7,068 nucleotides of DNA from JBLHLB01 sp047618505 (GTDB lineage Bacteria > Planctomycetota > UBA1135 > GCA-002686595), in assembly GCA_047618505.1 (NCBI GenBank), contig JBLHLB010000215.1, positions 1 through 7,068 on the forward strand, given 5' to 3'. A program made the position numbers and the translations under genes. The number at the start of each line of letters is the position of its first letter. Within the stretch, counting starts at the first letter, position 1. The notes under the pieces were generated by a model. That model did no database searches and was not told where the DNA came from. It saw only the letters and a program-made list of their open reading frames with translations. Shown here in pieces: positions 1 to 5,143 of the stretch.

Positions 1-1
1 G

Positions 2-403
2 GTGGACTACCGCGGCAGCAAAGTTCTACTGGTCTTCTACCGCGGTGATTGGTGACCATTTTGCCTTTCAGAGCTGCAAGGGTTGCAGTCTCGCATGGAA
101 GATATTCAGCGCTTGGACGGGCGCGTTCTTGCGATCAGCACCGATTCGGTTGAAGCGAATCGCGCGCTGGTCGGGCGCCTGGGCCTCGACTTCCCCGTCC
201 TTTCCGATCCAGAACTATTGGCGATCGATGCCTACGGCCTGCGCCATTCGGGCGGAGATCCGATGAAGGGGGCGGACATCGCTCGCCCAGGTGTCTTCGC
301 AATCGATCGCGAAGGGCGCGTTAGCTGGAGCTACTTGACGGACAATTGGCGCGTCCGGGCGCGACCAGAGGGCATCGTGGAACGGCTGAAGGCTATTCCC
401 TGA
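2..403 (+). CDS. Redoxin / peroxiredoxin-like protein, probable UxxC selenoprotein (5' end outside window)
   Basis: This is a thioredoxin-fold redoxin of the AhpC/TSA-like (Prx-like) group, expected to carry out thiol/selenol-dependent peroxide or disulfide chemistry. The frame is open from position 2 and reads FYRGDW-(TGA)-PFC followed by SELQGLQ. Relatives in this family have FYRGDWCPYC here, so the TGA at 53-55 sits exactly on the first active-site cysteine. Recoded as selenocysteine it gives a U-P-F-C motif (window residues 18-21). The fold continues with VLAISTDS (42-49), LGLDFPVLSDP (60-70), AYGLRH (77-82) and IARPGVFAID (93-102), where Pro96 fits the conserved cis-proline. It ends at a normal TGA at 401-403. 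About 133 residues are visible and only the N-terminal strand and helix are missing. A hairpin 24 nt after the TGA fits a bacterial SECIS. The alternatives are a nonsense mutation, a base-call error, or a shorter protein from TTG 83 or ATG 95 lacking the active site; the last makes little functional sense. Confidence 0.85.
53..55 (+). other. In-frame TGA, probable selenocysteine codon
   Basis: The TGA interrupts an otherwise open frame at the position where redoxin relatives have the catalytic cysteine (GDW-C-P-x-C). The resolving-type cysteine three residues later (TGC at 62-64) is kept, giving a UxxC redox motif. A single random stop falling on exactly this codon of a well-preserved gene is unlikely. 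Selenocysteine insertion would also need selA, selB, selC and selD elsewhere in the genome, which this window cannot show. Confidence 0.78.
56..98 (+). promoter_or_regulatory. SECIS-like RNA hairpin downstream of the recoded TGA
   Basis: The core is a perfect 6-bp stem, CTGCAA (74-79) with TTGCAG (83-88), closing a GGG loop (80-82). It is extended by GAG (71-73) pairing with CTC (90-92) around one bulged T at 89. CCAT directly after the TGA (56-59) can also pair with ATGG (95-98), closing the whole element over a large internal loop. The loop starts 24 nt after the TGA and begins with G. As I recall the bacterial SECIS model, it asks for a loop roughly 16-37 nt downstream with a G in its first two positions, so this fits. 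The lower helix is less certain than the core. Confidence 0.7.
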
Positions 404-535
404 GTCACGCGAGCATTGTCCTAGCGTGCCCTGATCTAGCATCCTCTGCCGCTCGCCATCGCAGCTCCCGCAGCTCGATCGATTTACATAGCCAGGGGCA
501 GTTCCTCGCCACCACTCGGGAAAGTGCAGGGCGGT

Positions 536-557
536 CCAGGGACAGCAGGTACCCTGG
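536..557 (+). promoter_or_regulatory. Inverted repeat in the leader of the beta-propeller gene
   Basis: CCAGGG (536-541) and CCCTGG (552-557) can form a 6-bp stem with a 10-nt loop ending 4 nt before the ATG at 562. The loop carries AGGT, the only weak Shine-Dalgarno-like stretch near this start. The hairpin might therefore influence translation initiation, but it could be chance. The rest of the 158-bp gap (404-561) shows no convincing terminator or promoter. Confidence 0.25.
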
Positions 558-561
558 GCCC

Positions 562-2052
562 ATGCTGACCCAGACCCTGTTCCTTGCGTCCGTATTCTTC
601 CTGTTGCCGAATTGCGCCCAGTCCCAGGAAGTCCAGGGCTTTACCGACCCCGCTCCCCCTGTCGTGCAGACGCTCGATCCGGTGGATTCGCCCTCCCCCC
701 GGAGGACACCCGGGTTGACAGCCCACGGTGGGCCGCGCGAATTGGCCGCCGATGCGATCGTCGAGGATTGGCCAACGCTGCTGGGTCCCAGGCGCGATGG
801 GCACGCGATCGAAAGTCCGCTTGTGACTGAATTCGATCAAGCAGGACCCAAGCTTGTCTGGGAACAGACGCGCGGCGAGGGCTACGCGAGTCCTTCGATC
901 GCGGAGGGCCGCCTGGTCTTCACGCATCGAGAGGCGCAACAGGTTCACATCGATTGCCTCGATCCGGAAACTGGTCAGCGCTATTGGCGCCGCACTTTCC
1001 CCTGTGATTACCGCGGCGACTACATCAAGAACAGCGGGCCGCGCTCGTCTCCCACGATTGTGGATGGAGTCGTCTACGTGCATGGCGTCGACGGCCGCCT
1101 TGCATGCTTGGAGCTCGACACGGGGCGTACCCTTTGGACCCGTAACACCACTGTGGACTTTGGGGTAGGCGATGATTTCTTCGGTGTCGTTTCGACTCCC
1201 CTGGTGGTCGGGGATCTCTTGATTCAGAACATCGGCGCGCCCAAGGGCCCGAGCGTCGTGGCCTTCAATCGACACACCGGCGTTTTGGAATGGGGAGCTG
1301 GCACCAAGTGGGGACCCAGCTGTGCGTCGCCGATTCTCGCGACAATGCAAGGCAAGGAGCGCCTCTTCGTGATCGCGGGTGGCAAGTCGCGACCGCCCAC
1401 CGGCGGGCTCATGGTCATGGAGCCCGAGAACGGAAAACTGCTCTTCGAGTACCCCTTCCGGAGCAACATCTTCGCTTCGGTCAACGGCGCGAGTCCCCTG
1501 GCCTGCGGGGACAGCCTCTTCCTGACGGCAGCATATGGAGTCGGAAGCGCCGGGGTCGGACTCGACGAATCGGGCACCTTCTCCGAGCTCTGGAAGAGTC
1601 GCCGCGGCATCGCCCTGGAGTTTCCCACACCGGTCTACGTGGACGACCTCGTCTACGCCATCGACGGAGTCTCAGGCCGCGCAGGCGCAATTGTCTCCAT
1701 CGATCCGAGCAGCGGCGTGGAGAAGTCACGGGAGTCCCTCAGCTTCGAAGCGCAGGTCATGATCGACGGCGAAGCCCAGACCCGTATGCGGAGCGTCGGA
1801 GCTGGTTCTATCCTTCACGCTGGCGGCGTCTTCTTCGTCCTCGGCGACACGGGCATGTTGGCAACGATTCGTGCTACCGAGTCGAGCTTCGAGGTTGTCT
1901 CCTCAGCTTCTCTGTTCCACGCCCCCGAGACCTGGACCGCGCCCGTCATCTCCCAGGGCCTGCTCTACGTCTGCCAAAACAACCCAAGCTTCGACGGCAA
2001 CTCGCCAGCACGCCTCTTGTGCTACGACCTGCGCGGGACGAATGGGAAGTAG
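562..2052 (+). CDS. Exported PQQ-like beta-propeller repeat protein
   Basis: The predicted 496-residue protein starts at ATG 562. This start was chosen because it gives an N-terminal signal sequence with a hydrophobic stretch (about residues 5-16). Cleavage may follow the AQS at residues 19-21; Cys18 sits in LPNC, which is a poor lipobox, so lipoprotein status is doubtful. The frame is open upstream to 346, but that part is low-complexity and not needed. After a proline-rich linker, the mature part opens with DWPTLLGPRRDG (residues 69-80), typical of PQQ-like/WD40-type propeller proteins. It then runs through repeated blade patterns such as SPTIVDGVVYV...DGRLACLELDTGRTLW (about 162-193), VVAFNRHTGVLEW, GLMVMEPENGKLLFEY and AIVSIDPSSG. 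The family contains BamB-like scaffolds and quinoprotein-like enzymes. I see no clear PQQ or metal ligand set, so a cofactor-free propeller in the periplasm or on the cell surface is the safest reading. The substrate or partner is unknown. Confidence 0.9.
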   Translation: MLTQTLFLASVFFLLPNCAQSQEVQGFTDPAPPVVQTLDPVDSPSPRRTPGLTAHGGPRELAADAIVEDWPTLLGPRRDGHAIESPLVTEFDQAGPKLVWEQTRGEGYASPSIAEGRLVFTHREAQQVHIDCLDPETGQRYWRRTFPCDYRGDYIKNSGPRSSPTIVDGVVYVHGVDGRLACLELDTGRTLWTRNTTVDFGVGDDFFGVVSTPLVVGDLLIQNIGAPKGPSVVAFNRHTGVLEWGAGTKWGPSCASPILATMQGKERLFVIAGGKSRPPTGGLMVMEPENGKLLFEYPFRSNIFASVNGASPLACGDSLFLTAAYGVGSAGVGLDESGTFSELWKSRRGIALEFPTPVYVDDLVYAIDGVSGRAGAIVSIDPSSGVEKSRESLSFEAQVMIDGEAQTRMRSVGAGSILHAGGVFFVLGDTGMLATIRATESSFEVVSSASLFHAPETWTAPVISQGLLYVCQNNPSFDGNSPARLLCYDLRGTNGK

Positions 2053-2089
2053 CAGTGCGGTTCGGCCAGGGCGTGGGGACCTCAAGCTA

Positions 2090-2102
2090 GCTCGAGGCGA
2101 GC
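2090..2102. terminator. Small hairpin between convergent genes, weak terminator candidate
   Basis: GCTCG (2090-2094) pairs with CGAGC (2098-2102) around AGG. It lies in the 62-bp gap between the stop of the beta-propeller gene and the end of the minus-strand broken gene. It also overlaps an imperfect 16-bp palindrome at 2081-2096. No T-tract follows on either strand, so intrinsic termination is not established. Confidence 0.2.
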
Positions 2103-2114
2103 GGACCCGGTTGT

Positions 2115-2511
2115 CTAGGCCTCACCGTGATTAGCCGGATCCTGAGGCGCTAGGGAGGGACTCATGACCAGGATGCGATTGGGAAAATCCAAACGCAGCC
2201 AGCCGACGGCGTCTTCGGTCGGCAGCATCGAATTCCAGTCGAGGTGCTCGGGATCCGACGCGTCCCCCGGCAGCGCCAATTCGAAGCGCACTCCTGCTGC
2301 TCCTGACCGAAGCAGATCCATGCAGTGCCACGCGCTTGGGGCGCTGCTGCCTTCAGATCACATACACCAGGGATGAAGCCGCCGCACCACAGACCGAGCC
2401 GCATGTATTCGTCAATGGCTTCAAGCTCTGCCGTGACTCGATGTTCTAGGTGGTCCCAGTACTCCGCCTACTTCGTGAGAGTCGTCGACGGGGGAGAGAC
2501 TCGCGCTGCAT
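2115..2511 (-). pseudogene. Probable frameshifted hypothetical gene
   Basis: No single frame is open through this stretch, yet coding-looking protein sequence passes from frame to frame along the minus strand. An ATG at 2511, 9 nt after the upstream gene's stop, begins MQRESLPRRR. A second frame, open from 2467 after a TAG at 2468-2470, gives EYWDHLEHRV, then AELEAIDEYM and LGLWCGGFIPG. A third frame, open from 2357 after a TGA at 2358-2360, gives AWHCMDLLRSG, VRFELALPGD, LDWNSMLPTED and GWLRLDFPNRILV, and stops at 2115. The second and third pieces are acidic, use GC-rich third positions and look like one soluble protein of about 130 residues. Each transition is what one missing base would produce; 397 bp plus two makes 133 codons. 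I do not recognise the family. The N-terminal junction is the weakest part. It could be a decayed gene or one with two sequencing or assembly indels. Confidence 0.45.
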
Positions 2512-2519
2512 TCCAAGTG

Positions 2520-2906
2520 TCAAACACCGACCGTGAGCTTGAAGAGTCGCCAAAGCCCAACGGCATGCCAGATCATGAACCCGACGACGTGAACCCAAGG
2601 CTTGACTCTTCCGAGCGGCGTGAGCGCGCACAGGGCTATGTAAATGCCCCAGGGGATCAGGGCAAGGAGAAGCACCACATGGGGAGAAGGCATCCGTTCG
2701 AGTTCACCCGACAGGGGGGCGCAGGCACAAGCCGCAATCCATAGGCCCGGTGCGACCCAGGTTCCGGTGGCGATGGCTGGAATGCTCGTTAGAACACTGG
2801 CGACAACGAGAGCGACGAAGATGCGTACGGCCGAACTTTGGCGTACGGCGAGCGCAGCTCGCGCATCGATCTGCTGTTGCGCATTCAGCTCGTCCATTTG
2901 ACTCAT
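2520..2906 (-). CDS. Hypothetical small integral membrane protein
   Basis: The predicted 128-residue protein starts at ATG 2906 (MSQMDELNAQ); a second ATG three codons in, at 2897, is an alternative. The frame stays open upstream, but that part is proline- and arginine-rich and lies in the G-rich intergenic region, so it was not included. No clear Shine-Dalgarno sequence precedes the start. After a polar, Gln-rich N-terminus (residues 1-27) there are four hydrophobic segments at about 28-47, 51-65, 76-97 and 104-121. These are separated by short loops (SGELERMPSPH at 66-76 and GRVKPW at 99-104), which suggests an inner-membrane protein with four helices. I do not recognise the family and see no catalytic motif. 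It may be co-transcribed with the broken gene immediately downstream, whose candidate ATG lies 9 nt after this stop. Confidence 0.7.
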   Translation of the reverse strand: MSQMDELNAQQQIDARAALAVRQSSAVRIFVALVVASVLTSIPAIATGTWVAPGLWIAACACAPLSGELERMPSPHVVLLLALIPWGIYIALCALTPLGRVKPWVHVVGFMIWHAVGLWRLFKLTVGV

Positions 2907-2930
2907 ACTAAGTCCGGCAAAAATCCCATT

Positions 2931-2985
2931 GGAGGGGGGGCAGGGCTGCCTCGGGGGGCACAGCCTAGCACCGGGGCTCGGGTGC
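2931..2985 (+). repeat. G-run cluster in the divergent intergenic region, possible G-quadruplex
   Basis: G-runs of 7, 3, 6 and 4 occur at 2934-2940, 2943-2945, 2953-2958 and 2973-2976 on the plus strand, with intervening stretches of 2, 7 and 14 nt. The same segment holds an inverted repeat GGCTG (2945-2949) with CAGCC (2961-2965), and another of GCACC (2968-2972) with GGTGC (2981-2985). It lies in the 152-bp space between two divergently transcribed genes, so it could influence either promoter. I could not pick out convincing -35 and -10 boxes. Confidence 0.35.
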
Positions 2986-3058
2986 GGCTGTTCGCGGCGC
3001 GGAACACCGAAGAATCGAGACTCACTCACACGCCCCCTTGGCGTAGGATCCCAGCGGC

Positions 3059-3613
3059 ATGCAGAACGACTCCGAATTGATTGATCGATTGAGCGGCTAC
3101 GCCGCTCAACTTCCCACGCCGCTGCTGACCTTTTCCGAGTGCCTTGGGCGGCACCGGGATCGATGTGAAGACGGTGTCTTTCGGTTGACAGAGGCGCAGC
3201 GAGAACAGGCTCTTGAGATTCTGGGCGCCCTGGCAGACGGCCTGGAGGGCAAGCAGCTCCCAGGTCAGATCGAAGCATCAGAGCGCGTTGAAGCCCTGGC
3301 CCAGCGCGTGCGCGAATTGCGCGAGCGCAAGAAGGCCCTTGATGAAGAGCTCGGGCTCGCCACCGACGATCTCGTGCGCGAGGCCGGGGTTGGCGTTTCC
3401 GCCAGCACCGCAGCCTTCGGGGTTCGCATCGGCGAGCCCCGCCTGAGTGTCAAGGTCAAGGATGCCGACCAGCTCCCGCCGGCCTTCCTCAGCATGCAAC
3501 CCAACCGCAAGGCCATCCTCGAACACGTGCGTACGGCCGCCGAGGTGCCCCTGGGGGCGGAGATTTCAGAGACTCGGCCGACTGTCTATTTCAGCGCGCC
3601 GAAGAAAGGGTGA
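3059..3613 (+). CDS. Siphovirus Gp157-like coiled-coil protein
   Basis: The predicted 184-residue protein starts at ATG 3059, with a weak AGGA (3045-3048) 10 nt upstream. The C-terminal two thirds resemble the Siphovirus Gp157 family. There is a charged coiled coil at about residues 72-108 (VRELRERKKALDEEL). A short linker follows, then a beta-rich segment containing FGVRIGEPRLSVKV (120-133), QLPPAF (138-143), NRKAILEHVRTAAEVPLGAEI (149-169) and a final strand PTVYFS. This order of coiled coil, 'P.v.v.d...lP..f', 'dK.ai...lk.g..vpga' is the hallmark of Gp157. The N-terminal 70 residues are extra and unrecognised. Gp157 was named from Streptococcus thermophilus phages and is annotated as linked to phage resistance in bacteria that carry it; its molecular activity is unclear. 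The membrane-protein gene follows 10 nt downstream, so the two are probably one operon. No phage structural or integration genes are visible here. Confidence 0.65.
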   Translation: MQNDSELIDRLSGYAAQLPTPLLTFSECLGRHRDRCEDGVFRLTEAQREQALEILGALADGLEGKQLPGQIEASERVEALAQRVRELRERKKALDEELGLATDDLVREAGVGVSASTAAFGVRIGEPRLSVKVKDADQLPPAFLSMQPNRKAILEHVRTAAEVPLGAEISETRPTVYFSAPKKG

Positions 3614-3623
3614 TACTGCCGCC

Positions 3624-4157
3624 ATGCCCGACGCACCCGAGCAAGTCCTCTCCGCCAGCGCTCTGTCGACGTACCTCCTGCGCTTCGTCCTGCCCTGGTT
3701 CTTCCTAATCTTCGCTGTGACGGCTGCATCCCAATCGCGTCGGCGCAAGGTCGTAGGCGCGCTCCTGGTCAGGGACCGTGGTGACGCTCGCCGCACACGC
3801 ATGCTCCTGGGCATGATCGGATGTGGCATGTTGCTTGGCCTCATCAGCCCGGATGGTCCTGAGCTCACCGTGTTGATCTTTGTTGGTCTCGTAGGGGCGG
3901 GCACCGTCCTCGAAACCCCGCGTCCAGGCGAAGGCGCGGCGGGGGAGCAGGGGCTGGCCATCGAATGGGAAAGCTGGTTTTGGCCCGAGATCAAGGGTTG
4001 GAGATTGTCGGGCGATCACCTGCGCGTCGACGTCGGCTTCAAGGGAACTGCCGAGGGTGAACGCTGGCTTGCCATGCGCGTCCCCGAATCGGAAATGAAA
4101 AGCCTTGATGGCTTCCTACGGCAACGCTTGCCGGATCAGCGTAGTTCGCTGTCCTAA
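3624..4157 (+). CDS. Hypothetical membrane protein with C-terminal soluble domain
   Basis: The predicted 177-residue protein starts at ATG 3624, 10 nt after the stop of the Gp157-like gene; an AAAGGG stretch overlaps that gene's end. Three hydrophobic segments lie at about residues 18-36 (LLRFVLPWFFLIFAVTAAS), 60-76 and 80-96. A basic loop, RRRK...RDRGDARR (39-57), lies between the first two and is probably cytoplasmic. A soluble C-terminal part (about 111-177) contains EWESWFWPEIKGWRLSG, then an LRVDVGFKG strand, RWLAMRVPESEMKSLDGFL and a final short helix. The alternating strands followed by an amphipathic helix recall bacterial PH-like domains of small membrane proteins, but this is a resemblance by eye only. 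The frame is open upstream to 3447, but that part overlaps the Gp157-like gene and is a shadow. The function is unknown; translational coupling with the preceding gene is likely. Confidence 0.75.
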   Translation: MPDAPEQVLSASALSTYLLRFVLPWFFLIFAVTAASQSRRRKVVGALLVRDRGDARRTRMLLGMIGCGMLLGLISPDGPELTVLIFVGLVGAGTVLETPRPGEGAAGEQGLAIEWESWFWPEIKGWRLSGDHLRVDVGFKGTAEGERWLAMRVPESEMKSLDGFLRQRLPDQRSSLS

Positions 4158-4165
4158 CCGTTGCC

Positions 4166-5017
4166 CTAGTCGCCGGCCCAAAAACTTGGACTCCAGGTCG
4201 GCTGGATCGGACCTGTGCTGATGCGTTTGCGCCGTACCTCTTTGGGAGCCAGTTTTGCTCGCGCGCGGGCTGCACTCTGGAACAGGCGCCCGGCAACAAC
4301 CTTCGAAAGGTCGCGGACGTGTCGGTAGGACTCGAGCAGTAGCTCTTCCTGTTGCACCGATATCAAACCGGGAAGATGAACGAATAGACAGCCGATGTCG
4401 TAGGCGCTTGCGCGACCGAGCAAGCGCGCCCCCAGAGACCCGGCCTGTCCGGGACCGCCGCGCCAGCAGTCGATCATCCCCAGGCGTGTTTTTCCAGCCG
4501 TGCGCTCGAAGAGCAGGTTACGCAGGTAGAAATCACGGTGCACAAAACCGGCGTTGTGCAGTTGTCCCAGGGTTCTTCCCAGGACTAGGGCTAGCTCCCG
4601 CCGATTGTCATCAAGGGCTTCATTCTTGGCTTCGAGAAGCACCGGCCCCGCGTCCTGCGCGTTGTCGAGCTTGACCGTCACAAGGCCCTGCCAGACTGGA
4701 CGGTGGGACTCCCAGGTCGTCAGGGCAGCCAGGGGTTGAGCGGCTAGGAAGCCCGCGTTCCGAAGCCAAAGTAGGTTGTCGAACTCGTTCAATCTCGGCA
4801 GGCCTCGGCCGAGGAGCGCTCGCCAGCCATGGCGTCTCTGGGCCCGTTTGGCGATCGGACTCCCCTTGGTGAACTCCACCGGTGCAGCGGACCAGTGCGC
4901 GGCTGTGGCTCCTGCCCGCGACAAGTCTCGTAACCGCTCAAGAGCTGCCCGTCCGGCGGGATTGTCGATGACCCGCTCCCGGAGAATCAGAGCTTGCTCC
5001 CTGGGATTCGCATCCAT
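4166..5017 (-). CDS. Lipopolysaccharide kinase (Kdo/WaaP, InaA-like) family protein
   Basis: The predicted 283-residue protein is taken from ATG 5017; a GTG at 5026 is an equally possible start, and neither has a good Shine-Dalgarno sequence. It has a eukaryotic-like kinase fold. The catalytic loop is HRDFYLRNLLF (His160, Arg161, Asp162, Asn167) and the metal-binding motif is MIDCWRG (Asp183), matching the HRDLYL...IDLQR pattern of Kdo/WaaP kinases. The N-lobe contains IAKRAQRRHGWRALLG with a candidate ATP-binding lysine at 57. The helix NEFDNLLWLRNAGFLAAQPLA (77-97) supplies a candidate alpha-C glutamate (Glu78). Family members phosphorylate sugars (Kdo or heptose) of the LPS core on the cytoplasmic side of the inner membrane. 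The exact acceptor cannot be told from this sequence. The gene converges on the plus-strand membrane-protein gene with 8 bp between the stops, leaving no room for a separate terminator. Confidence 0.8.
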   Translation of the reverse strand: MDANPREQALILRERVIDNPAGRAALERLRDLSRAGATAAHWSAAPVEFTKGSPIAKRAQRRHGWRALLGRGLPRLNEFDNLLWLRNAGFLAAQPLAALTTWESHRPVWQGLVTVKLDNAQDAGPVLLEAKNEALDDNRRELALVLGRTLGQLHNAGFVHRDFYLRNLLFERTAGKTRLGMIDCWRGGPGQAGSLGARLLGRASAYDIGCLFVHLPGLISVQQEELLLESYRHVRDLSKVVAGRLFQSAARARAKLAPKEVRRKRISTGPIQPTWSPSFWAGD

Positions 5018-5090
5018 GGGGCTCACGGTAGCGCGCCGTCCAGGCTGCCCCCTGTGGAGAATGGAGGTCTTTCTTCGAACTTAGGCGGAG

Positions 5091-5105
5091 CGCATCGTTG
5101 ATGCG
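5091..5105. promoter_or_regulatory. Perfect inverted repeat upstream of the helicase gene
   Basis: CGCATC (5091-5096) and GATGCG (5100-5105) form a 6-bp stem with a GTT loop. It lies in the divergent region between the kinase and helicase genes, 38 bp before the helicase ATG. It could be an operator or an RNA hairpin in the helicase leader. No T-tract follows, so it is not a standard terminator. Confidence 0.25.
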
Positions 5106-5115
5106 TGTTCTTGCC

Positions 5116-5129
5116 GGAGAGGAGGGGAG
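5116..5129 (+). promoter_or_regulatory. Strong Shine-Dalgarno-like stretch before the helicase gene
   Basis: GGAGAGGAGGGGAG is an excellent match to the anti-Shine-Dalgarno partner but ends 14 nt before ATG 5144, longer than usual. In-frame CTG at 5135 would be better spaced. Start codons further upstream (TTG 5111, GTG 5105) would place this stretch inside the gene. An in-frame stop at 5099-5101 sets the upstream limit. Confidence 0.45.
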
Positions 5130-5143
5130 TTAGACTGGCGGGC

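Noticed and set aside
83..403. Shorter redoxin starting at TTG 83 or ATG 95
   Set aside because: It would lack the active-site motif and the first fold elements, while the frame upstream of the TGA encodes exactly the expected family sequence.
346..561. N-terminal extension of the beta-propeller gene to an upstream start
   Set aside because: The extra part overlaps the redoxin gene end, is low-complexity, and would bury the signal peptide that begins at 562.
484..1350. 288-residue open frame on the minus strand
   Set aside because: Antisense shadow of the beta-propeller gene in GC-rich DNA; Arg/Gly/Pro-rich with no domain.
1290..2090. 266-residue open frame on the plus strand
   Set aside because: Arg/Pro-rich alternate frame lying over the clear beta-propeller sequence.
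2468..2470. TAG as a pyrrolysine codon in the minus-strand frame
   Set aside because: The frame upstream of the TAG is not coding-like and has no start; a frameshift explains the region better.
2325..2744. 139-residue open frame on the plus strand
   Set aside because: It lies opposite the membrane-protein gene and the broken gene; its composition is charged and Pro-rich, whereas the minus strand gives clear transmembrane segments.
5060..5100. LexA-type operator (CGAAC-like half site) before the helicase
   Set aside because: Only one half resembles a LexA box; the partner half is missing.
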